Shown here piece after piece: positions 1-6,514 of a stretch of 9,840 nucleotides of DNA. Source of the stretch: Victivallales bacterium. Its GTDB lineage: Bacteria; Verrucomicrobiota; Lentisphaeria; Oligosphaerales; Oligosphaeraceae. Within the stretch, counting starts at the first letter, position 1. Each line of letters opens with the position of its first letter. The notes under the pieces are model-generated. The model saw only the letters and a list, made by a program, of their open reading frames with translations, did no database searches and was not told the origin of the DNA. Both the position numbers and the translations under genes were made by a program. Where the stretch lies: positions 1-9,840 of the forward strand of contig JAFTAC010000491.1 of assembly GCA_017458805.1 (NCBI GenBank), read 5' to 3'.

Positions 1-44
1 CTCTAGAACCTCTAGAACCTCTAGAACCTCTAGAACCTCTAGAA
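1..44. repeat. 9-bp tandem repeat array, unit CTCTAGAAC
   Basis: Four perfect copies of CTCTAGAAC and a fifth matching in its first eight bases run from the left edge of the window, so the true copy number is unknown. Each unit contains the palindrome TCTAGA. The array ends about 32 nt before the start codon of the lipoprotein gene at 77, where promoter and leader elements would be expected. No further copy of the unit was noticed in the window. There is no spacer diversity, so it is not a CRISPR array. Slippage could change its length, but any regulatory effect is inference. Confidence 0.9.
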
Positions 45-76
45 AAACAACCATTTACAACCCAAATGTTCCAATA

Positions 77-2989
77 ATGAAAAAACACCATTTATTCACA
101 TTGGCGGCCATTTCCGCCCTGCTGCTGGGCGGCTGCGTCAGTTCCGCGCCAGAGGAAAACGCCTCCCTCAACCCCGACAATGTCTATGAGAGCTCGGAGC
201 ACCTGCAGTGCAGCAACAGGACCATCCGTCTGGCAAGGGTGTCGAAAAATCTACTTGAGGACAACTTCACGGGGGCCTCGCCCATCTGGGAGGATTTCAT
301 CAACTTCGAGAAACGCATCACCTTCACATACGGTGAAAAGCTGGGCACCAAAGGGCTTATACTGACCACGACAAAAGGCGGAGACACCGCGTTCGAACTC
401 CGTACAAAGCCCTTTGAAGTGGATGCTGGCAGTAACTATATCCTCCGTCTCGGTGCACGCGCCAGCGTTGACCTGTTCTGCGCCAAGGGTCACGCGGACC
501 TCTACCACACCCAGATTGTCTGGCTGGACGAAAAAGGCAAGCAGGTCGGCGTCAAGCCATTCTCCTACGAGACAAACCAAGACAAGGTCACCATCACCAC
601 GATAACTGGCCAGGTGCCCGAGAACGCCGCAAAGGCGGTCATCCGCTTCGGGGCCGACACCCCCAACATCACCCCGACCACATTCGTCGCCTACACCCAC
701 ATCTCCTTCCAATCCACGGTGAAGGACAGCCCCCAATGGCCCACTGGCTCCTTCGTCTCGCGCCCCTTCCTCGCCCCCAACAAGGGCAGAATCCGCTGGG
801 AGGCCGATGTGCCAGAAGGGACCTCCCTGGCCGTCCAGCTCTCCACAGCCCCCGATGACAAGGGCATGCCTGGCGTATGGACCCCATTCGGCGGCGAAGG
901 GCTGAACCCTGACAAGGCATTCCTTAAGAGCGGCGTCAAGCTGCCAAAAATCCCCAACAACCACCCATGGATGCGCTACAAAGTCATCTTCACGGGCAGG
1001 GAATTCAAATCCCCCGTCCTGAAATCCATCCGCATCGGTGAAATCTTCGATGACAACTGGCTTGGCGAGGACACCACGCCCCCTGTCATCCAGAAGAAGT
1101 TCTCGACCATCACGGACAACGCCAGCGCCCCCATCGCCTTCACCATCACCGACCAGACCCGCGTCGAATGGCGCAATTTCGAACTGCTGATGGACGGCAA
1201 GGACATCACCTCCCAGGTGAAGCGCAACAGCAACACCATCACCTACACGCCCCAGAGCCCCATCACCCCCGTAACACCGCAGTTCACAGACTTCAACGAC
1301 TGGGAGCTGATCAACATGAGCAAGAAGCTGAACATCACCTTGAGCAAGGAAAACGTGCCTGGCCTCTACGTCACCCGCGATGACATTGAAGTCGATACGA
1401 TGTTCTCGGTGACCTCCCCGATGCAGAGCATCCAGCCAGGCGCCGAATACAAGTTCAGCGTGGAAGTCCGCCACAACCTGCCCATCTCGAAGAATGGTCC
1501 CGTGCAGCACGCCCCCCTCAGAATCCTGTGGTTTGACAAGGACGGCAAGCCTGCGGGCGAGCCTGCGTTCCTCTATACGCCAAACTGCATAGCCTGGACT
1601 CCGTTCACCATCACGGCGAAGGCCCCCGAGGGTGCCGTGCAGGCACAGGCGTTCATCAGGCTTGATGCCCCCAACATCTTCGACAAGAAGTACTACCAGT
1701 GCAAGAACCCGAAATGGGAAGGTCCCGTAGGCGCACCGCTCAAGCAGCCCCCGAACCTGCACGTCTTCAACCTCAAGGTCAGCGATGGCACTGGCAACGA
1801 AACCAACGAAACCTACAGCCTGCTCATTGACAAGCCCCTCACGCGCGGCGTCGTCACCCTGCGCCAGGACGGATTCGTCCTGGTCGATGGCAAGCCCTTC
1901 TTCCCCATCGGCATCTACGCCGTCTGCAAGCGCGAGTTCAATGAAAACAACCTTGACAAGGCGGTCTATGACCTGAAAGAAGCTGGCTTCAACCTGATTC
2001 ACACCTACAACTCCCGCCGCGACGCCAACTTCAAGGAGCTGGTTGCTGCTGCAGAGAAGTATGGCATGAAGATGTATGTCGCCTCCCGCAACGGCGCCAA
2101 CTCCCTCAATGAGCAGGATTACCTCAAGGACATCGCCAACGAATACAGGTCCCCCGCCGCCTTCGCATGGTACCTCGCCGACGACACGGCAGGCTATGTG
2201 AGCCCCGATAAACTGCGCCGTCTGCACAGCGTCATCCGCGAGCTCGACCCCTACCACATCACCGTCCAGGCGGACGGCGTGGGCGTGCCTGAGAGCTCAC
2301 GCTACCGCGAGTATGTCAATTCGACGGACGGCTTCCTGCCCGAAATCTACCCAGTTCGCAAGGGACTGGAAAATAACAAGAGCGTTCCGACGGTCATACG
2401 GGACATGAAGACCATCCAGACGGACCTTGCAGCGGCAGGCAACCCAGTGAGAACCATCTGGCCCATCATCCAGTACTTCGATGGCTGGAGCGCCTGGGAC
2501 CGCTTCCCCACCTTTGCGCAGCTCCGCGCCATGAGCTACCTCGCCATCATCCACGGCGGGCATGGAATCACGTGGTACACCTATGGCGGCTTCGGCAAGA
2601 ACCACGGCATCACCCACACCCCCGAAATCTGGAACAACATGAAGACGGTCGCCACCGAACTCAACGCGCTATCCGAGGTCTTCCTCACACCTTCCAACGG
2701 CAAGACCATCGCCGCCCAGCTCAAGGGCAAGGTCAAGACGGACGCCCTCGGCTATGACGCCATCAGCGTCCTCTACAAGGACCTTGGCAAGAGGCAGTTC
2801 CTCATCTGCGCCAACTCCTCCGAAGCTACCATCACAACCAGATTCAACACCGCAGACGCAGGCATCTCCCCCGATGTGGCGAAGGTCTGGTTTGAAGACC
2901 GCGCCATCAAGCTCGACAAGGGCATCTTCGAGGACACCTTCGGCCCCAACGCCGTCCACGTCTATGAGCTGAAAGGGCTATTCGACTGA
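77..2989 (+). CDS. Large multidomain lipoprotein with duplicated beta-sandwich modules and C-terminal glycoside-hydrolase-like TIM barrel
   Basis: A 970-residue predicted lipoprotein. Residues 1-20 form a signal peptide (basic MKKHH, hydrophobic core, lipobox LLGGC, lipidated Cys20), so it should be anchored in a membrane facing the periplasm or cell surface. Residues about 55-215 and 405-570 look like two copies of one carbohydrate-binding-like jelly-roll: W149-[LF]-D-x-x-G-K lines up with W485, and both are followed exactly 45 residues later by D-[TA]-P-N-I (194 and 530). Between them lie beta-rich segments (about 225-330 and 335-400). Residues about 600-880 resemble a clan-A-type (beta/alpha)8 glycosidase barrel: 'DGKPFFPIGIYA', then 'WYLADDT' (698-704), 'PEIYPV' (E756) and 'GITWYTYGG' (W833). 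Comparable proteins commonly have W-x-L-x-[ND]-E, so Asp at 703 is unusual and activity is uncertain. A short beta-type tail follows (about 890-970). The start is set by the signal peptide; no SD is visible upstream. A polysaccharide-related role is plausible; the substrate is unknown. Confidence 0.75.
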   Translation: MKKHHLFTLAAISALLLGGCVSSAPEENASLNPDNVYESSEHLQCSNRTIRLARVSKNLLEDNFTGASPIWEDFINFEKRITFTYGEKLGTKGLILTTTKGGDTAFELRTKPFEVDAGSNYILRLGARASVDLFCAKGHADLYHTQIVWLDEKGKQVGVKPFSYETNQDKVTITTITGQVPENAAKAVIRFGADTPNITPTTFVAYTHISFQSTVKDSPQWPTGSFVSRPFLAPNKGRIRWEADVPEGTSLAVQLSTAPDDKGMPGVWTPFGGEGLNPDKAFLKSGVKLPKIPNNHPWMRYKVIFTGREFKSPVLKSIRIGEIFDDNWLGEDTTPPVIQKKFSTITDNASAPIAFTITDQTRVEWRNFELLMDGKDITSQVKRNSNTITYTPQSPITPVTPQFTDFNDWELINMSKKLNITLSKENVPGLYVTRDDIEVDTMFSVTSPMQSIQPGAEYKFSVEVRHNLPISKNGPVQHAPLRILWFDKDGKPAGEPAFLYTPNCIAWTPFTITAKAPEGAVQAQAFIRLDAPNIFDKKYYQCKNPKWEGPVGAPLKQPPNLHVFNLKVSDGTGNETNETYSLLIDKPLTRGVVTLRQDGFVLVDGKPFFPIGIYAVCKREFNENNLDKAVYDLKEAGFNLIHTYNSRRDANFKELVAAAEKYGMKMYVASRNGANSLNEQDYLKDIANEYRSPAAFAWYLADDTAGYVSPDKLRRLHSVIRELDPYHITVQADGVGVPESSRYREYVNSTDGFLPEIYPVRKGLENNKSVPTVIRDMKTIQTDLAAAGNPVRTIWPIIQYFDGWSAWDRFPTFAQLRAMSYLAIIHGGHGITWYTYGGFGKNHGITHTPEIWNNMKTVATELNALSEVFLTPSNGKTIAAQLKGKVKTDALGYDAISVLYKDLGKRQFLICANSSEATITTRFNTADAGISPDVAKVWFEDRAIKLDKGIFEDTFGPNAVHVYELKGLFD

Positions 2990-2998
2990 ACAAGGGTA

Positions 2999-3019
2999 GC
3001 CAGGTCGTCACGGCCTGGC
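2999..3019 (+). terminator. Strong intercistronic hairpin, possible terminator without U-tract
   Basis: GCCAGGTCG (2999-3007) pairs with CGGCCTGGC (3011-3019) across a three-base TCA loop. The 9-bp stem has a single G-U wobble. It begins 9 nt after the stop codon at 2987-2989 and ends 21 nt before the next ATG. AATACAATCC follows, not a T-run, so it is not a classical intrinsic terminator. It may act as a weak or factor-assisted terminator or as a 3'-end stabiliser of the lipoprotein mRNA. The structure is seen; the function is inferred. Confidence 0.5.
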
Positions 3020-3040
3020 CAATACAATCCAAGCGTAATT

Positions 3041-3862
3041 ATGACAAGGCAAACCCAGGAACTGGCCAGGCTTCTCGCCCTGCGCGCCATGCGCCAGGCA
3101 GATGCCGCGCTCCTGGGAGCCTACCATAGCCGTTTCTCGGGGACGGGACTGGAGTTCTCCGAGCTGGCGGACTACGACGGAGGAGACGCGCGTGCCATCC
3201 AATGGCCTCTCTCCATGCGCAAGGGGAGGCTGCTTGTCAGCCGCTTCCAAGAGGAGCGTGAAATGCCGATGCTCTTCGGCGTCGATACCTCCAGTTCCGT
3301 GCTGATGATGCAGGACGCACGGGAAACCACGCTTGAGGTGACCGCCCTGCTTGCCGCTTGCGCCGTCCACCACAACGACCCGCTGGGCCTCCTGATGGCA
3401 ACTGCCCAGACCGAACAGCGCACACCCAGCGGTTACGGCTCACGACAGATGACCGCCATCCTCAACACCCTGCTTGAACTCCCCAGCCAGCAACCGAAGC
3501 GCACCACAAACCTTGCGTTCCTCTGCCGACGCCTAATGGAAACCCTCCAGCGCCGCTCACGCATCATCCTCATCAGCGACTTCTTGGACACGGGCTACGA
3601 ACAGCCCCTCAAGGCCCTGGCCTTCAAGCACGACGTTATCGCCTGCCTGATTGTCCACCAACTGCCCGCCATCCCACCAGGAGCCGAGCTGGAGGACAGC
3701 GAAACGGGCGATACCATCATCGCGGACGGCTCATGCAACCAGACCACGGCGGAGACCGCGCGCCTCCTTGCCAACGCAGGTACGCAGCCCGTCATCATCA
3801 CGCCTGGCTGTGACATCCATTCCACTCTCCTAGCCGCCTTCCGCAGACCACGACCATGCTGA
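3041..3862 (+). CDS. DUF58-family protein with von Willebrand A-like fold
   Basis: A 273-residue soluble protein without signal peptide or membrane segment. The DUF58 signature is clear: 'GTGLEFSELADYDGGDARAI' (34-53), the conserved W55, 'RFQEERE' (68-74), then 'VDTSSSV' (81-87), which supplies the MIDAS-type D-x-S-x-S metal site (D82, S84, S86). Further on come 'IILISDFLD' and 'HDVIACLIVHQLPAIPPGAE..DSETG', the usual C-terminal blocks of the family. DUF58 proteins normally sit beside a MoxR-type AAA+ ATPase and BatA/BatD-like membrane proteins, and are thought to take part in chaperone-like assembly or envelope functions. Here the gene upstream is not moxR; the gene downstream overlaps it and may supply the membrane part. 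At the core position often written I-D-W this copy has I53-Q54-W55. No SD precedes the ATG. Confidence 0.85.
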   Translation: MTRQTQELARLLALRAMRQADAALLGAYHSRFSGTGLEFSELADYDGGDARAIQWPLSMRKGRLLVSRFQEEREMPMLFGVDTSSSVLMMQDARETTLEVTALLAACAVHHNDPLGLLMATAQTEQRTPSGYGSRQMTAILNTLLELPSQQPKRTTNLAFLCRRLMETLQRRSRIILISDFLDTGYEQPLKALAFKHDVIACLIVHQLPAIPPGAELEDSETGDTIIADGSCNQTTAETARLLANAGTQPVIITPGCDIHSTLLAAFRRPRPC

Positions 3863-4527
3863 AACGCTGTATTTTCATCGTGCTCTTGCTGGCCGCCACC
3901 GCCTTGTTCGTGTGGCTGGCGACATGCGCCTCCTGCACGACTCCTGAGTTGTGTTATTGGAGCTGGCAATATCCTGCACGATGCGGCGTCGGACAGCCAT
4001 TTCGGCTGGAGCTTTCAGCTTACGGCGGCCTTACCCCGCCTAGCGATGACCTTTTCCGCTTCCATGCGCTAGACAATGCGGAGTGCCAGCATCCCCTCTC
4101 ATGGCACCCTGCGGGAATCTGCGGCAAGGGGATTCTCTGGAAGGCAACCCTTGTCGCCTGGCCCGTCAACGTGGGGCTGTTCGGAGGAATCATCGCAACC
4201 TATCTACCGCAAGACGACAATATTCCGCTTCCAATCACCGAAATTGAATCAAGCGGCAAGCTGTCGCCAGTCTGGCTGGAGACGCCACAGCCAAACCACC
4301 TGGTGGACATAGCCCTGGGCACCGCCCTGCTCTTCTTTCTGCTCCCGTTTCTCGTCCGTCGCAATGCCCCACGCATAGATACAGCGCTTCTGGAACAGTT
4401 GAGGCGCATCCAGCACCCCGCCGTCCCTTGTCTTGAGTTTCTGGTTGCCCGCAAAAAATACGCAACCTATTCAGGCATCAAAGAAGATTTCGGAAATCTG
4501 GAGAGTTACTGCCGAAAAATGCTTTAG
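3856..4527 (+). CDS. Small two-transmembrane protein coupled to DUF58; BatD/DUF4381-like by context
   Basis: A 223-residue protein. A hydrophobic N-terminal segment (about 5-23) acts as a signal anchor or signal peptide; it ends in a Cys-rich stretch (ATCASC), so lipidation is possible but not a clean lipobox. A beta-rich extracytoplasmic region follows (about 30-145, including 'VGQPFRLELSAYGG', the kind of Ig-like opening seen in BatD). A second membrane segment lies at about 150-167 and is followed by Arg-Arg. The cytoplasmic tail of about 55 residues is helical ('DTALLEQLRRIQ', ending 'CRKML'). Its ATG overlaps the DUF58 stop (ATGCTGA, 7-nt overlap), which strongly suggests translational coupling and a shared function. 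This order (outer domain, membrane helix, short helical tail) recalls BatD or DUF4381 proteins of MoxR/Bat loci, but it is much shorter than BatD and no diagnostic motif was recognised. The family name is inference. Confidence 0.7.
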   Translation: MLKRCIFIVLLLAATALFVWLATCASCTTPELCYWSWQYPARCGVGQPFRLELSAYGGLTPPSDDLFRFHALDNAECQHPLSWHPAGICGKGILWKATLVAWPVNVGLFGGIIATYLPQDDNIPLPITEIESSGKLSPVWLETPQPNHLVDIALGTALLFFLLPFLVRRNAPRIDTALLEQLRRIQHPAVPCLEFLVARKKYATYSGIKEDFGNLESYCRKML

Positions 4528-4567
4528 TTTTTGCCGCTCTTCTTGGCGACTAAACTCCATAATTTCC

Positions 4568-4595
4568 TTGCAAAAAAACGTTTTTATCTTATATT
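4568..4595 (+). promoter_or_regulatory. Candidate sigma-70 promoter for the AAA/PD-(D/E)XK gene
   Basis: TTGCAA (4568-4573, 4 of 6 to TTGACA) and TATATT (4590-4595, 5 of 6 to TATAAT) are 16 nt apart in a markedly AT-rich stretch between genes. Transcription would begin near 4602, giving a leader of about 36 nt before the ATG at 4638. No convincing terminator for the preceding operon was seen between 4528 and 4567. Confidence 0.5.
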
Positions 4596-4624
4596 AGGCA
4601 ATAAGCTAAAAACTATTGTAATAT

Positions 4625-4630
4625 GGGAGG
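4625..4630 (+). promoter_or_regulatory. Ribosome binding site that sets the start at 4638
   Basis: GGGAGG lies 7 nt before the ATG at 4638. An in-frame ATG at 4623 would overlap this site and has no SD of its own, so 4638 is the better start. Confidence 0.75.
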
Positions 4631-4637
4631 AACCATC

Positions 4638-6338
4638 ATGCGCACTCCAATACATATACAGACCTCGTCCAGCAACTTTCCTAGATTCATCCAAGACGGC
4701 AGCTATTATGTCGATAAGACACTGCTTGTCCAGGAGATTGTGGAGTTGAACAGGGAAGTCGCCCTCTACACACGCCCTCGGCGCTTCGGCAAGAGCCTCA
4801 ACCAAAGCATGCTCCAGGCGTTTTTCAATATTCAGACCGCTGCAGAGTACGAACATCTCTTCGATGGGCTGGCCATCTCGCAAAACAGAGAACTATGCGA
4901 AAAACACCAGGGGAAATACCCCGTTATCAAGCTCTCTTTTGCAAGAGCCTGCACAAGATCCTTTGAAAAATCCAGCCAGGGGATTGCCAAAAGCATTCAG
5001 GATGCCATCTATGATTACAAGGACATCATCCTGAATACCGACGCCATCGCCTATCCACGGATTAATGTGCTCCGCGATTATATATGTGCCAAAATGCCAG
5101 TTTTGGATGATCCGGACATTCTGCTGGTTTTCACAGAGTTTCTGCATCAGTACTACAAACAGAGATGCGTCATTCTGCTAGACGAATACGATGTGCCCAT
5201 CCAGCACGCTTTCCTATACGGCTACTACGATGAGATGATGGATCTCATGCGTCCCTTGATGACCAGTACCTTCAAGGACAATCCGCACCTGCGCTGGGGC
5301 GTCATCACAGGCTGTCTCAAGATTGCAAAGGAAAGTATCTTCACGGGGTTCAACAATCCCTATGTCAACACCATTCTCACGGACAATACAAGCGAAGAGC
5401 ATTTCGGCTTCACCCAAGCGGAAGTGGATGACCTTCTCCACGCCGCAGAGTTATCCGACTGCCACGACATCGTCAAACAGTGGTATGACGGCTACCTCTT
5501 CGGCAACAAGGAGGTTTACAACCCCTTCAGCGTCGTGAACTTCGTTGACAGAACAATGCTTTCTACCAATCGCACCCCTCAGCCTCTCTGCTTCTGGGCC
5601 AATACCTCGGGCAACGACATCATCCGCAAGATTCTGATGCTCAACCCAGCAGAAGGCATCCGAGATGCTTTCCAGACCCTCATCGATGGTGAAAGCGTCA
5701 CCCTGCCGATTGTCGAAAACACGGTATTCAGAGACATGGACAACGACCCTGCCACGCTTTGGTCCACAATGCTCTTCACAGGCTACCTGAAACCTGCCGC
5801 ACCCGTGCCGCTCAATGCAGAGGCTGCCCCCATGGTGCTGCCCAACAACGAGGTACGAAACGTTATAGAAAAAATGGTCACTAAATGGCTACGCGAGGAG
5901 TTCCGTCCGCAGGTTACCCCACTTATGGAGGCTCTGCTCCACGGCGACGCAGAAACAGCCCAGAACCAGCTCAACCTGCACTTGAAGGAGACTATTTCTT
6001 GCCGCGACTCCCAAGAAAGCTACTACCACGGTTTCCTCACAGGACTTCTGGCTGCTGCAAGAGACAAATACCGCACCGTCTCCAACTTGGAGCAGGGAGA
6101 TGGCTACCCCGACATCCAGATTGGAGCGTTGGACTACTCCACCATCGCCGTCCTTGAAGTCAAGCACACCTCCGACGAGACAAAGCTTGCCGCTGCACTG
6201 GACGAGGCGGAGAAGCAGTTCCGCTCCCGCCGCTACGACAGCCCAAGGCAGTTCTACAAAACATTCCACGGCTACGCTATCGCTTTCTGCCGCAAACAGT
6301 GCCTAGTTAGAAGCATTGATTACCCTATTACAATATGA
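4638..6338 (+). CDS. AAA-ATPase-like / PD-(D/E)XK nuclease-like protein (DUF1703 type)
   Basis: A 566-residue protein of the family that joins an N-terminal AAA-ATPase-like domain to a C-terminal PD-(D/E)XK nuclease-like domain. The opening 'FIQDGSYYVDKT' region and 'YTRPRRFGKSLN' are typical; R46-P-R-R-F-G-K-S53 is the atypical Walker A and 'VILLDEYD' (D182, E183) the Walker B. The middle ('QWYDGYLFG...YNPFSVVNF') matches the family's helical region. Near the C-terminus D492 (in 'GYPDI') and E507-V-K509 (in 'LEVKHT') form the D...ExK active-site set, so the nuclease centre looks intact. Family length is about 500-600 residues, so the protein is complete. Such genes are multi-copy in many gut anaerobes and their biological role is not established; defence, mobile cargo or DNA processing are guesses. 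It is flanked by its own promoter and a weak terminator, and looks less GC-rich than its neighbours, which fits acquisition by transfer. Confidence 0.88.
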   Translation: MRTPIHIQTSSSNFPRFIQDGSYYVDKTLLVQEIVELNREVALYTRPRRFGKSLNQSMLQAFFNIQTAAEYEHLFDGLAISQNRELCEKHQGKYPVIKLSFARACTRSFEKSSQGIAKSIQDAIYDYKDIILNTDAIAYPRINVLRDYICAKMPVLDDPDILLVFTEFLHQYYKQRCVILLDEYDVPIQHAFLYGYYDEMMDLMRPLMTSTFKDNPHLRWGVITGCLKIAKESIFTGFNNPYVNTILTDNTSEEHFGFTQAEVDDLLHAAELSDCHDIVKQWYDGYLFGNKEVYNPFSVVNFVDRTMLSTNRTPQPLCFWANTSGNDIIRKILMLNPAEGIRDAFQTLIDGESVTLPIVENTVFRDMDNDPATLWSTMLFTGYLKPAAPVPLNAEAAPMVLPNNEVRNVIEKMVTKWLREEFRPQVTPLMEALLHGDAETAQNQLNLHLKETISCRDSQESYYHGFLTGLLAAARDKYRTVSNLEQGDGYPDIQIGALDYSTIAVLEVKHTSDETKLAAALDEAEKQFRSRRYDSPRQFYKTFHGYAIAFCRKQCLVRSIDYPITI

Positions 6339-6380
6339 TTTTGTGGAATGAAATCCAATTGCTAATTGCCAATTATTTTT

Positions 6381-6400
6381 TGCGTCTGCGCACTTTTTTT
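6381..6400 (+). terminator. Weak intrinsic-terminator-like hairpin with T7
   Basis: TGCG (6381-6384) pairs with CGCA (6389-6392) around TCTG, followed by C and seven Ts (6394-6400). The stem is only 4 bp, so termination would be inefficient. It lies 43 nt after the stop of the ATPase/nuclease gene, the expected place. Confidence 0.35.
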
Positions 6401-6415
6401 AAACAAAACCTATGG

Positions 6416-6442
6416 TAAAATTATAGAAATCTCATATATTAT
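6416..6442 (+). promoter_or_regulatory. AT-rich candidate promoter region for murD
   Basis: Two -10-like hexamers, TAAAAT (6416-6421) and TATTAT overlapping TATATT (6435-6442), lie in a very AT-rich stretch ahead of the strong SD at 6460. No good -35 hexamer was found at the usual distance from either, so only the region is called. Confidence 0.3.
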
Positions 6443-6459
6443 AGTTTGGGAAATTCTGC

Positions 6460-6505
6460 AAGGAGGGGAGAATTGTATTCATTCGCAAACACTGTTTTGC
6501 GCTAA
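6460..6505 (+). promoter_or_regulatory. murD leader: strong SD, 10-codon mini-ORF and hairpin
   Basis: AAGGAGGGGAG (6460-6470) is the best SD in the window, yet it lies 44 nt before the murD ATG, too far to serve it directly. A TTG at 6473 follows it and opens a 10-codon frame (L/M-YSFANTVLR) that stops at TAA 6503-6505, 9 nt before murD. Inside this frame CGCAAA (6484-6489) pairs with TTTGCG (6496-6501). murD itself has no SD. Either ribosomes translate the mini-ORF and re-initiate at murD, or the hairpin brings the SD closer, or the SD is a relic. The elements are seen; their use is inferred. Confidence 0.4.
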
Positions 6506-6514
6506 TCGACCATA

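Noticed and set aside
1..44. Short CRISPR-like array
   Set aside because: Units are directly adjacent, with no spacers and a 9-bp period.
251..2257. 668-codon open frame on the minus strand
   Set aside because: It lies wholly inside the lipoprotein gene. Its translation is repetitive Gly/Val/Asp-rich sequence without motifs, as expected of an antisense frame in GC-rich codons, while the + strand frame has a signal peptide and domain motifs.
3023..3028. TACAAT as a -10 box for the DUF58 gene
   Set aside because: No -35 lies at a suitable distance, it overlaps the zone just after a strong hairpin, and the transcript would have almost no leader.
4623..4637. Earlier ATG for the ATPase/nuclease gene
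   Set aside because: It overlaps the SD GGGAGG that serves ATG 4638 and has no SD of its own.
4531..4749. 72-codon + strand frame between the DUF58 operon and the ATPase gene
   Set aside because: It crosses the promoter region and runs out of frame into the ATPase gene; it has no SD and no motif.
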